Source: Strigamia acuminata
Lineage: Eukaryota; Arthropoda; Chilopoda; Geophilomorpha; Linotaeniidae
NCBI GenBank assembly: GCA_949358305.1
Contig: OX442323.1
Coordinates: 1,178,001-1,242,000 of the forward strand
Direction of reading: 5' to 3'
Length of the DNA: 64,000 bases
Below, one piece after another: positions 30,010 through 39,939 of the stretch. The position numbers and the translations under genes were made by a program. Numbering within the stretch: position 1 is the stretch's first letter; the number at the start of each line of letters is the position of its first letter. The notes under the pieces are model-generated. The model searched no databases and was not told the DNA's origin. It saw only the letters and a list, made by a program, of their open reading frames with translations.

Positions 30010-31986
30010 CGGGCACTTTGCGGACGTTTATCCACGTTGACAAACATCATCGTCGACGCCCAATTCGAAAACCTATGACGGTTTACAATGGCTATAAATG
30101 CCTATTTTCTATCAAGAAAGCGCTGTTGCGCCAATATGATGGTATTTTTACAATATTCTGTGTAAAACTGATAAATGTCTAGAATAAAGTCATTTATGAT
30201 GTTTCAAATACAAAGATGTTCGTTTATTAAGAATAAACACTAATTTCCACATGATACTAAAGTATCACGGCATAATTACGAAGATTCGTCTGCTAAAACC
30301 CGCATTTGTCAATGCTCCATATTGCCACTAGATGGCGCGATCGCAATTAGCGATAAATTCGAATACGAACTTGAAAACCTCATGATTAAATATAAACGTA
30401 TATTTAATCAAGTGAATAAATTGTGTTAAATATTAATATAAATATATATTAAGTATCTGACATTGTTAAATACAATGTAACTTCCATTTCTGCGGGACAG
30501 AATGTTTAGCGATCAATCGGTCAACCGATCAATCTGATTGGTGGAACCCATTTCCGGTCCTGGGTATCCAGTTCCGGTTGTAACAAGGATTAGCATAATT
30601 TGCATAAATGCTCCTCCGTATCCACTTCCGGTGATACGGGATTGGAGGGATTCGTGGAACCCATGTTCCAATTGGATGACTGGATTAATCCTTAAATCCA
30701 GTCAGGTTATATAAACCCAAACAATCGGCCATTCCGCAGCTCTGTTTGATTATTTTCTGTTTGGTATTGTTACTTAAGAAATATGATTCGTTGTTCACGT
30801 AAAAAACCTTTTGGTTCTTTGTTGATTTATTCGCAAAGAACCGTTGCATGATTCTACAGAATCATGCCACCGCCGGCAATTGAAGTCGAAGTGCTGGGAT
30901 TATTATGTTGCATAAATGTTACAGTCTACGGTTGCGACGCCGAAGGAGAACCCGCCGTTGTGCAATTCAGTATCCTCCGGACAGGACCAAGTTGTCTTTT
31001 TCGGTATGAACGTATTCCGTTACCACGAGTAGCATCGGTATTGTTGAGAATCGGTTCCTTCACCTGATGGTGCCAAAGCAGTCTGTTTTACAGTAACCAC
31101 GAGTAGCACCAAGTGTTTGGCAAGCTGATTCTCATGGTATTCGATGCCAAAGCAGTCGGTCTATTATTAGTACCGCGAGAGATAAAACTGCTGTGCGGAG
31201 CCGCGAGCTATCGACCCCTGTGTACGTGGTACCGTCAACCACTCGATGGACGACCGTGCTGCGACGCCGGGGACGCTTGATACCGTTCTGCATGGCAAGG
31301 CGTATATTCTAATCGATGGCAATTGTGTGTTGCGACGGGAAGCTTAATCTTCATTTTATTTATAACAGAAAAACTTAAACTCGACAACCAGTTGGACCAA
31401 AATCAAGTCAGAAGACTTAATCTCATATTGAACTCAATATAACCGATAAGTTGACAACAACTTATTCCCGAAATATCTAAATAAGAATTCACAACGATAT
31501 GAATTAAATATAATTCATAAGTGGAATATTGATAAGTAAATGAATACATTTACTTACACCAATATCCTCCCAAAGTTGTGGCGGTGCAGACAAAGTCAAC
31601 CGCAATGCTCAGATCATTCGATTTATCGACGTGCGATAGTTTACACAGCGAACCAAGGAAACCAGCGAAGCCGTATCGGACTCCAGGACACAGCCATCCG
31701 GCTTAAGATGACATCTATAATCAGGTCGAGCGATGGGGAAACCGCTCCCATATTCCAGACCCGTAGTGATATTATTCTAGGGCCAGTTGGCCAATTCTTT
31801 GTATAGTTTAATAGCTGATTTAACTTGCCAAATGTCGGCATTAGTCCTATGTATAATTTAGCTCATCCATATTGTTTGCCAACAATAAACTGTCTTGTAT
31901 TTATCTCGTATTGTATTCACTGTTTATTTATTGCGATCTCTTCCCGGTACCATTGTTAAATGGGAGTTGTGGTCGTCACCGTCACA
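30010..31986 (+). repeat. LTR-like segment of a second retroelement family (left arm)
   Basis: Right edge: ends ...GTCACA, two bases, then an 18/18 tRNA-Gln-type primer binding site, the hallmark of an LTR end. TATATAAA at 30,708-30,715 and AATAAA at 31,884-31,889 fit a promoter and a polyadenylation signal. The left edge is undefined; TGTAAC at 30,476 would give a TG..CA unit of 1,511 bp. Rich in perfect hairpins (listed in findings). No coding sequence recognised; the 67-codon ORF at 30,864 is not kept in the other arm's copy to its end. Confidence 0.5.
30677..30715 (+). promoter_or_regulatory. Hairpin plus TATA box of the LTR-like segment
   Basis: TGACTGGATT-aatcctta-AATCCAGTCA (10-bp stem, 30,677-30,704) is followed at once by TATATAAA (30,708-30,715). 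Spacing to the downstream 'gctctgtttg' fits a start site near 30,740. The function of the hairpin is unknown. Confidence 0.45.
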
Positions 31987-31988
31987 CG

Positions 31989-32006
31989 TGGAGGTCCCAC
32001 CGAGAT
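31989..32006 (+). other. Primer binding site of tRNA-Gln type
   Basis: TGGAGGTCCCACCGAGAT is the exact complement of the 3' end of a metazoan tRNA-Gln (acceptor end TGGGACCT plus CCA). It lies two bases after the CA end of the LTR-like segment. It straddles the inner edge of the palindrome, so the mirror copy on the right lacks it. Confidence 0.7.
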
Positions 32007-32039
32007 TAGGTTGCAATTAAATTCGATAGAATTGTAAAA

Positions 32040-32575
32040 GTGAATTTTGAGATAAATATTTAACTAAAAGATTTAGTTAAAAAACAGACCAGTTTCAAAC
32101 CATGTTTATTTTCTTGAGAAACACCAAAACTGTCCTTTAACTAGGAATTTCGGAAGTTATAGACCTATCACACGATCACTGAAATAGGTTGCAAATTAAT
32201 TCGATCGAATTGCAAAAGCGAATCTTGAATCCGATATTAACAAAAAAATTTTAGTTAAAACAGACAAATAGATTTTCAGTTTATATTTTCATGTGAAAAG
32301 TTAAACTGACGAAATGGAAACGTTTAGTGAACTCTCTTTACTATTTTCGTTCGACAATTTAAGGAATACGAAGTATTTTAAATAAGAAATCAAAAAAAAA
32401 GTTTCGAGTGAAATAAGAATACAGATATTTTTTTCGAAGTTTGTTTTATTTCGAAAAGCTAAAAACATACAAGTTTAGAAGGCGGACTTCTTACGAATTT
32501 ATCTTTCCACCTGAAAAGTTAAAACGAAGAAAACACCGCAACTATTTGGAAATATTTACAAGAAATTAAGTTTCT
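32040..32575 (+). repeat. AT-rich TTTTC..GAAAA motif array, left part
   Basis: Recurring short stems of the form TTTTC-N3-6-GAAAA followed by GTTAAA or a variant, for example near 32,109, 32,286, 32,445 and 32,503, about every 60-150 bp. Two degenerate copies of 'aggttgcaa.ttaattcgat.gaattg.aaa.gaat' at about 32,010 and 32,189 show that part of the array is tandem. Continues at 39,940 beyond Copia-C. Confidence 0.5.
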
Positions 32576-32660
32576 TGTAACTGTACGTCGACACCGATAG
32601 CCAGCGACCACGCGCCATAGCAATACGCGTCGATCTCCGTATCAAACGCAGCAGGGAAGC

Positions 32661-33193
32661 TGTAGAACAGAGGGGCGCAGATATCGGCGAGATATCGCCG
32701 AGAAGCGTGCGGCAAATTGCCGTAATGGCGTCGGTCTGCGACGCGAACGTTTGCGATACGTCGCAATACGTTTCGTAACAAGCGCGCGGCTTAAGGCCGC
32801 TTATTCGCGCACAAAAGAGCACAGAAGGTGCTTTAAAGTAAGTACAATTGTTAAAACTACTAAAAACAATTTAATTAAACGAAAATACATTACTTTGATG
32901 TGGATAAACAGTCAGGGCAACACACGCCCGTGTGTTGCGCCATCTTGGATTTTGCAAGGAAAAAAAAAGTGTGGCACTCTAGTGCCAGATAATAACATTA
33001 ACATTGAAAAATAGAACAAATCTCATTAGTAGATACATAAATCGTACGGAATTTCGTACGGAACAATCGTAAAGCAAATACAAATACCGCATTTGATTCT
33101 AAAGCAGTAAAGGTTTACATCGTGTGAAATAAAATGCTAAATTGACATCGGAAACATTCGACATCGATCAAATAAATGGTCTTTAGACCCACA
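32661..33193 (-). repeat. Copia-C 3' LTR
   Basis: 533 bp. Perfect hairpins include GCGGC-ttaag-GCCGC (32,786-32,800), AGCAC-agaag-GTGCT (32,818-32,832), GCAACACAC-gccc-GTGTGTTGC near 32,922 and GGCACT-ct-AGTGCC near 32,973, at positions matching hairpins of Copia-B. Confidence 0.95.
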
Positions 33194-33207
33194 AATCCCC
33201 TCTTCGA
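33194..33207 (-). other. Copia-C polypurine tract
   Basis: Minus-strand CGAAGAGGGGATT abutting the 3' LTR, nearly the same as in Copia-A. Confidence 0.85.
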
Positions 33208-33417
33208 TGGTGAATAGTTACAGGGGAGATAGCTAACACATGCTGGAATTTCAGTGTGTTATATTAAGAAAAACAAATAATATAGGCGAATAATCAAGCC
33301 GGGTACTGATATTGAAGAACTCTTCACTAAGGAAGCCCGAGAATTCCCACAGAACTCGATTATCCTCAACTTTGGGAGAAATAACTTAGGAATGTCATTA
33401 TTGAAGGTAGTACAGTT

Positions 33418-36400
33418 CTATGATCTGAAGATGTTGGCAATCAGCGATCGTAGACGCTCCGAACTGAGCCATTTCGTGAAAATGTCCGCGACATTGAACT
33501 CGCTTTCCACTTTTCGGAGATCAAAGCGTCCCGCCGTGAACCATTCCCTGAGCCAGTGATAACGAACGCGGATATGTCGAGTCTTCGAGTTCTCCACATC
33601 GTTTGAGGTGAACTGTATGCTGGCCAGGGCGTCGGAATAAACGACGGGTCGAGATAGGCGATTCAAAGCTGGAAACTGGGTGTACACGTGATTCAACCAA
33701 TACAGCTCCTTGACACACTCAACAAGGGCGATAAACTCCGCCTCCATTGTTGAGCATGCCACGGTTGACTGTTTTCGGCAAGACCAGCCGATCGGTACGT
33801 TTCCAACATAGGTGATGTAGCCACCGAAGCTCAAGGATGTTTCTGGATCGCTTGCCCACGACGCGTCAGTGAATGCCCACAGTTGTGATGATGTGCAACC
33901 GGACAACTCAATGCACAAGTCCGCAGTGTTGGCGACGTATTGCATGACCTGTAGCAATGCACGGATATGCGTTTGATTGTAGCATGTGTTGAATTGTGCC
34001 AGAGCAATCACTGAGTAAAGAATGTCGGGGCGCGTTCTTGACGCCAGGAATAATAATGATCCAATGAGTGACCTGTAGGGAAAGTCTGCCAGATTTTCGG
34101 TTGACCCTCTCACGAGTGTGGTGCCGGGAGTCACGGGAACCTTGATGCGATTGTTGGTTGCAATGCCAAATTTCTTCACAAGTTTTGCGATGTACGCACG
34201 TTGTGTGATGAACGTGCGCCCTGCGTCACGGATGAACTCAACGCCCAGTAGTCTCGTGATTGGACCAAGATTAACTATCTGGAACTTTGAACTAATGAGG
34301 GCAAGTAACTGGCTGAAAATGCTGTCTGAAGCATAAAAGAGAACAATATCATCCACATAGATCAACATTACGGCAGAATTCCCAAATGTGTAAACACAGT
34401 TACATGCCGGCATCTTCTTAAATCCAAGATCTCGAAGGGCTTCATCCAGCTTTTCAAACCACTGCCTTCCTGATTGGTGCAGTCCGTAGAGCGATTTTAC
34501 GAGTAGCCAAACGTTGTTGGGGTCGGAGCATGTGGCACCTGCAGGGATCCTCATGTAAACCTTGTGTTTTAACTCACCATACAGGTACGCACATTTAATG
34601 TCAAGATGGGCGTCCTTCCAACCACGCAACACAACCAGGAGACAGAAGAATAGGCGAATTAAAACAAAATTCACCACTGGGCTGAAAACTTCATCATAAT
34701 CCACGCCCAGCGTTTGACGAAATCCCTGCGCGACTAGACGGGCCCTGTATCGTGTGATGGTGCCGGTTACATCCGTCTTCAATTTGAAGATCCACTTGCA
34801 GCCCAAGATGGTAGTGTTAGGTGGTCTAGGGACTTCTACATAGACCTCTCTCTCGACGAACGTTCCCAGCTCCTCATCGATGGCTTCGCGCCATTTCGGA
34901 GCGTCCGTGAATTTGGGTATTTCGGCATAAGAGGCCGGTTCCGTTCGACAAAGATGGGCTGCATGTTGGGGTCCTGGGATAATTGGCAACGTGTATTCAA
35001 TATTGCGGAACGTGAAAAGTTCAGGCTCATAGTCTATGTTGTTGAGCATGCAATATTCTTCAATGTCTTTCGGTGATCTGAGTCTGATTCCAGGCATTGG
35101 AAAATAGTAAACGTCGGTCCTAATCTTCCCAGGTACTTGATCTTTTCTAAGATGCTCTTCGCGTCTCCAATTACTACATTCGGAATTCCCGCCGACAAGT
35201 CGCCACATATGTGCTGTATGACGCTCAGTCGCTGCCGGAACTTCAGTTCCTGTTGTGGGAGGAATCGGAGCAGGAGACATTGGGGTGTCATCGAATACTG
35301 GTACAGTATGACTTCCTGAGTCTGCTCCACGCCCTTTACGACGATACGTGATATATCGTGCTGGCGAACCGGGCGGAGATTGATGAGCCAACTGTCCAGC
35401 TGACGCTTCAGATTGATGATGTGATCGGTCAGGCGAAGTTGGTGGAGTTTGGCGATGCGACCGAGCAGGTGAAGGTGGTGGAGTTTGACATGGCGATTGT
35501 TCGGGCGACGTGCCAGTGAATTCAGATGTTCCAGGATAAATTGAAAGTTCATCTATTTTATTAATATCGGCATCTGTATCGTCCTCATCTGGTGGAATCC
35601 ATAGAATAGGATACGATTGAGATTGTCTCAAACTAGCTGAGCTTGGTAACTCCAACGCACATGCATCCAATAATCGCTGCTCAGGTGTCGTCGGAGGCGG
35701 CAAGTAGACAAGAGGTGTATGCATTGACGCAGATGTTGAAGTCTGGTTGTCATTGCCATTGTCATCATCGTTATCGCTGTTATCAGAGCGATCAGAATCA
35801 GACCCTTTCGGCCAACGATGATATCTGACATTATCGTCAAATGATACGGATTGTTGTCCATTGCCGTTTTCAAGGAATGTTTCATCAGGTCTTTGCGTTG
35901 AACCTCGCAAAGACTTCCGATAAGATTGATGTTCGTCGATTTTAACGTGAATAGATTCATATACTCTGTCTTCGACTGGATTCCAGACTCTGTAGCCGCG
36001 AGTGCTGGTGGCGTAGCCAACAAGATATCCTTCCCAAGCACGCGCTTCCAGTTTCTTGCGTCCCGGTGCAGTGTAATGCACCCAACATTTGGATCCTATT
36101 TTACGTAGGTGGCGTAATGATAAATCTCTTTGTCGCCAAAGAATGTATGGGACTTGATGTTTCAGTCTGGAATGTGGGCTCCTATTCTTTATATACCCGA
36201 AGGTAACAGCGAGTTCGGCCCAGAGTGCATCAGGGAGCTTTGTTTCTGAAATAATCGATCGGACACTGTCGGCCATTGTCCGGTTTATCCTTTCTGCTGT
36301 CCCGTTCATTTGTGGCGATGCGGGGTTAGTTCGCTGTCCCTGGATACCCTTTTCTTGAAGATAATGCAAGAATTCATTTGACATGAATTCGCCGCCCCTA

Positions 36401-38481
36401 TCGGATCTGATTGCTTTTACGGTAGTGTTCTGAACCCGCTCAACTCTGGCGACGAAGTCTTTAAATGCAGCAAATGTCTGAGATTTATGTGTCAGAGGAA
36501 AAATCCAGGTGTAGCGTGTTGCATCGTCAATTATGGTGAATACATAATCCGAGCCGCCCAAGGAAGTGATTGGGGCTGGCCCCCACAAATCCATGTGTAA
36601 AAGATCTAATGGCTTTGAAGTCATGGGATGTGGGTCCGGCTTGTGAGAAGCCCTCGTAGATTTAGCAATACGACAGTCATTGCAGGCTAACTCCTGACGG
36701 ACTTCTGCTGGCTCCATTCCATGGACTTGTTCATTGGCCGCTAACAACTTCATGGCGTTCGTATGAAGGTGGCCAAGACGACTGTGCCACAAACCAGTTG
36801 CATCCTTCACTGTAGTAGGATTAGCAACAACCTTCTGTTTTGGATTAGAGGTTTCGCTGGGTAGAAAGGCATGTGGCAAGGACTTTAGGATGTCAACATA
36901 GGATTGGATATTGGGATTTTTCTGGGTAGGCGGTGGAATGGCGACTTGTGCAGGTAAAGGAGGGTTAGGAGTTTGCTGAACTGGCATTTGCTTCGCTGGT
37001 TCGATAGCAGGCAAAGTTATGCGAAAGTCTGAAATTTCCCGTAGTTTTGATTTGCCCTTCTTTGGCTTTGGCACGTTGTCGAAATCTACTTCTGTTGTGA
37101 CAAGTGTTTGCACAGGTTGGAGTGATATCTGGACTGGCGGTTGAGTAATTGTTGAAACAGTTGGCGTCACAAGATGCGTTGAGCATAAACCGTCCAAATA
37201 ATATAATCCACCGCGTTCTCTCGCACGAATAATAGGTGAACGGAAGTCTGTCTGATAAACATTCACCTCTCCATTAAAGAAATGCACATGGTGATTGGTC
37301 TTGTCAATCTTTGACACCGAAATCAAATTGGCTTCGAAATTCGGCGCAAAGAGAACGTTCTTCAAATTGATGGTGCAATCCGCGCCATCGACCGACGTGA
37401 GCAATTGAACTGTCCCTCGTCCTGTCACCTGTGATTTGCCTTGGCCTAACGCAATATCAAATGGCTGGATATTTGAAAAGTCTGTAAACCAGTCACGCAC
37501 GTGGGAAACGTGATCTGTTGCCCCGCAATCCACGATCCATTCATTGGATTGCATGAAATGGACCGTAGGACGCTCAATAATCTGCGGAGCACTGCAAAAG
37601 AATGTCCCCTCTCGCTTCGGACGTGAACTTCCGCGTGGGCGATTGTCTTCAACTTTGGCAGCGGCATTTTTATTACGTCTGCGGCTTTTACTTCGCGACG
37701 AACGCTGAACAGAAGCTGTGGACTGATTCCCGTCTCCACGTGGTGGTTGAGGGCAACGATTAGCGTAGTGACCCATTTGATCACAGTTAAAACACTTGAT
37801 TTTAGACAAATCTCGAGGTCCGCGAGATTGATTACGCTGACGAAACTGTCCTTTCGAGGTATGTGCAGACGGTTGGTTAGTCAATCCCATTGCCTTTAAA
37901 CGCATCTGCTCGGACAATAACTGTTCCGCCACTTTGGTTGGAGTAAAGTTTGCGTCGGGCCAGTGGTATACTGCAAACGTGGCCTGGGAATATTCCGGTG
38001 GTAAACCCTTGAGATATTGGAAAGAATGATGTTCTTCTGAGACATTTTCACCAACGTCTTTTAATTGTTGAACAAAATGGTCCACACGACCGATGAAATC
38101 AGGCATGTCTTCACCAGGTTTGAGTTGGAGGCTCAAAAATTCCCATCTCATGGCCGCTCGTCTGGCCCTGGAACTCGGTGCATAAATGGTGGCCAACTTG
38201 TCCCATGCTTGCTTAGGTGTATTGCAAGCGTCGAGGGCCGATCGTTTCGCTTCACTGACGTGAATATATATGTGACCAAGTGCTTTGTCCTTTTTCACAG
38301 CATAACGGTCCTTTTCCTTTTCATTTAAAGTTGCAAGGTGCTCGGCCTCCTTTTCCTCGGTCACGTGTCTCCATAAACCTTCGGATTTTAGAAGCATGCG
38401 CATCGAGCGCTGCCAGGATTCATAGTTCCCAACGGTGAGTACGGGAACCGTTCCGCCCGATAATTCCGACGCTTTCTTCAT
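33418..38481 (-). CDS. Copia-C gag-pol polyprotein (1,687 aa)
   Basis: Intact copia polyprotein. The start is placed at MKKASELSGG (38,481), the position homologous to the A and B starts; the frame stays open 12 codons further upstream. Zinc knuckle CFNCDQMGHYANRC, protease DCGATDH, LWHSRLGHLH, integrase HMDLWG / RSDRGGEF / NGTAERINRTM, reverse transcriptase YRARLVAQGF and YVDD, RNase H TDASWASD. The Pro/Ser linker holds an extra tandem block of (Q)TPP(P/T)SP repeats, which explains its greater length than A and B. Ends NIFRS. Confidence 0.95.
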   Translation of the reverse strand: MKKASELSGGTVPVLTVGNYESWQRSMRMLLKSEGLWRHVTEEKEAEHLATLNEKEKDRYAVKKDKALGHIYIHVSEAKRSALDACNTPKQAWDKLATIYAPSSRARRAAMRWEFLSLQLKPGEDMPDFIGRVDHFVQQLKDVGENVSEEHHSFQYLKGLPPEYSQATFAVYHWPDANFTPTKVAEQLLSEQMRLKAMGLTNQPSAHTSKGQFRQRNQSRGPRDLSKIKCFNCDQMGHYANRCPQPPRGDGNQSTASVQRSSRSKSRRRNKNAAAKVEDNRPRGSSRPKREGTFFCSAPQIIERPTVHFMQSNEWIVDCGATDHVSHVRDWFTDFSNIQPFDIALGQGKSQVTGRGTVQLLTSVDGADCTINLKNVLFAPNFEANLISVSKIDKTNHHVHFFNGEVNVYQTDFRSPIIRARERGGLYYLDGLCSTHLVTPTVSTITQPPVQISLQPVQTLVTTEVDFDNVPKPKKGKSKLREISDFRITLPAIEPAKQMPVQQTPNPPLPAQVAIPPPTQKNPNIQSYVDILKSLPHAFLPSETSNPKQKVVANPTTVKDATGLWHSRLGHLHTNAMKLLAANEQVHGMEPAEVRQELACNDCRIAKSTRASHKPDPHPMTSKPLDLLHMDLWGPAPITSLGGSDYVFTIIDDATRYTWIFPLTHKSQTFAAFKDFVARVERVQNTTVKAIRSDRGGEFMSNEFLHYLQEKGIQGQRTNPASPQMNGTAERINRTMADSVRSIISETKLPDALWAELAVTFGYIKNRSPHSRLKHQVPYILWRQRDLSLRHLRKIGSKCWVHYTAPGRKKLEARAWEGYLVGYATSTRGYRVWNPVEDRVYESIHVKIDEHQSYRKSLRGSTQRPDETFLENGNGQQSVSFDDNVRYHRWPKGSDSDRSDNSDNDDDNGNDNQTSTSASMHTPLVYLPPPTTPEQRLLDACALELPSSASLRQSQSYPILWIPPDEDDTDADINKIDELSIYPGTSEFTGTSPEQSPCQTPPPSPARSHRQTPPTSPDRSHHQSEASAGQLAHQSPPGSPARYITYRRKGRGADSGSHTVPVFDDTPMSPAPIPPTTGTEVPAATERHTAHMWRLVGGNSECSNWRREEHLRKDQVPGKIRTDVYYFPMPGIRLRSPKDIEEYCMLNNIDYEPELFTFRNIEYTLPIIPGPQHAAHLCRTEPASYAEIPKFTDAPKWREAIDEELGTFVEREVYVEVPRPPNTTILGCKWIFKLKTDVTGTITRYRARLVAQGFRQTLGVDYDEVFSPVVNFVLIRLFFCLLVVLRGWKDAHLDIKCAYLYGELKHKVYMRIPAGATCSDPNNVWLLVKSLYGLHQSGRQWFEKLDEALRDLGFKKMPACNCVYTFGNSAVMLIYVDDIVLFYASDSIFSQLLALISSKFQIVNLGPITRLLGVEFIRDAGRTFITQRAYIAKLVKKFGIATNNRIKVPVTPGTTLVRGSTENLADFPYRSLIGSLLFLASRTRPDILYSVIALAQFNTCYNQTHIRALLQVMQYVANTADLCIELSGCTSSQLWAFTDASWASDPETSLSFGGYITYVGNVPIGWSCRKQSTVACSTMEAEFIALVECVKELYWLNHVYTQFPALNRLSRPVVYSDALASIQFTSNDVENSKTRHIRVRYHWLREWFTAGRFDLRKVESEFNVADIFTKWLSSERLRSLIANIFRS

Positions 38482-39366
38482 TGTGGAGTGGAAAACTCGA
38501 CACAACGCGACGAACACACTGACTCAAGGAATGGTACGTTAAATACTGGAGCACTGCACAAATGCTGACTTCGATTCGGAGCACTGAACTGAAGCACTTC
38601 ACACACACTTTCGAGGCGGAAACCTTCAAAGGGGGAGCCGATGCTACAATCAGCTGATAGCTTGTGACAAGTGTCCCCCTAGCGTCCTTTACGACCTCCT
38701 GGGGTCACGGGAATGCTAGGTGGCGCAGGGCTCAGCCTTGTCACAAAATACAAACACAGCGGTGGACGGAATGCCCGAAGAGCTGTGTCGAATCTAATAA
38801 GGTCCCACACCAAAATACCCTTAATTCTAACAAAGGTAAAGTCGAAAGAAGGAGAAATAGACGAATCAATCGCGGATGCGATCCTCGTGCAAATGAAGGC
38901 ACGGCGCAGCTTTCTCGAAAAGCTGGAGAAAGCGCTATTTCGGATGTGAAATCCGAAATCTTCTCGAATAAATCGAGGCTCTTCGTCCACTTGCACAGAT
39001 CGGTGATAACCGCCGTTCACCGGGGAACTAAGCGGCGAACAATCTAGTGTTCGGTTCTCGTTGGAACTGCCGCTTCGTGCTAAGCAGTGTCGAAAATCCA
39101 GTTTTGTCGAAAAATCTGCAAAAATAAATAAATTTGCCTCAAAAACCGCGAAACCCGCGAGAATTTGGACAAAATTAGTCAAATGATCGTAGGATAAACA
39201 GCCCTGGCTGTGTGGAACGTCGGCGGTACGTCGTAGACGTTCGTAAAACGAAACTGACGAGGCGAGGATCGTCGGTACCTGAAAATAAACGAATTTCGGC
39301 GCACAAGTCGCGAATTTCGCGACAAATACGTCGAAAATTAACGAAATAAACGTGGAATTAGGCAGC
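38482..39366 (-). other. Copia-C untranslated leader
   Basis: Shares with A and B the degenerate repeats and hairpins: ATTTCGGAT-gtgaa-ATCCGAAAT (38,937-38,959), AGCTTT/AAAGCT near 38,909-38,925, ACAGCC-ct-GGCTGT (39,198-39,211). An antisense-side frame of 289 codons (38,679-39,548) overlaps the LTR and is not kept in the relatives. Confidence 0.55.
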
Positions 39367-39384
39367 AACCACCCTCTGCTACCA
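39367..39384 (-). other. Copia-C primer binding site
   Basis: Minus strand TGGTAGCAGAGGGTGGTT, 17/18 to the initiator-Met tRNA 3' end (one G for A). Confidence 0.9.
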
Positions 39385-39386
39385 AA

Positions 39387-39919
39387 TGTAGAACAGAGGG
39401 GCGCAGATATCGGCGAGATATCGCCGAGAAGCGTGCGGCAAATTGCCGTAATGGCGTCGGTCTGCGACGCGAACGTTTGCGATACGTCGCAATACGTTTC
39501 GTAACAAGCGCGCGGCTTAAGGCCGCTTATTCGCGCACAAAAGAGCACAGAAGGTGCTTTAAAGTAAGTACAATTGTTAAAACTACTAAAAACAATTTAA
39601 TTAAACGAAAATACATTACTTTGATGTGGATAAACAGTCAGGGCAACACACGCCCGTGTGTTGCGCCATCTTGGATTTTGCAAGGAAAAAAAAAGTGTGG
39701 CACTCTAGTGCCAGATAATAACATTAACATTGAAAAATAGAACAAATCTCATTAGTAGATACATAAATCGTACGGAATTTCGTACGGAACAATCGTAAAG
39801 CAAATACAAATACCGCATTTGATTCTAAAGCAGTAAAGGTTTACATCGTGTGAAATAAAATGCTAAATTGACATCGGAAACATTCGACATCGATCAAATA
39901 AATGGTCTTTAGACCCACA
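39387..39919 (-). repeat. Copia-C 5' LTR
   Basis: 533 bp, no difference from the copy at 32,661 found by eye. Its U5 end CCCTCTG can pair with CAGAGGG of the primer binding site. Confidence 0.95.
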
Positions 39920-39939
39920 GAAGCTACTCAAACCTTCAA

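Larger units (their letters stand above)
19777..31990 (+). repeat. Left arm of giant inverted repeat
   Basis: 12,214 bp whose reverse complement forms 44,451-63,669. Coordinates add to 83,446 from the outer edge up to the Copia-D site and to 76,454 inside it. So there is no net length change over 11 kb apart from the 6,992 bp of Copia-D plus its target duplication. Net indels of 13 bp are confined to about 31.0-31.55 kb. The outer edge is CCGAGACCC at 19,777; the inner edge is CACGTG at 31,990. Confidence 0.92.
32661..39919 (-). mobile_element. Copia-C: complete Ty1/copia element
   Basis: 7,259 bp on the minus strand; 533-bp LTRs identical by eye; target duplication GAAGC at 32,656-32,660 and 39,920-39,924; initiator-Met primer binding site with one mismatch; polypurine tract; intact 1,687-codon gag-pol. 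Inserted in the palindrome centre, inside the internal region of the tRNA-Gln-primed element. Confidence 0.96.

Noticed and set aside
30864-31067. 67-codon ORF starting MPPPAIEVEV in the LTR-like segment
   Set aside because: The right-arm copy changes the C-terminus and reads further; probably non-coding leader.
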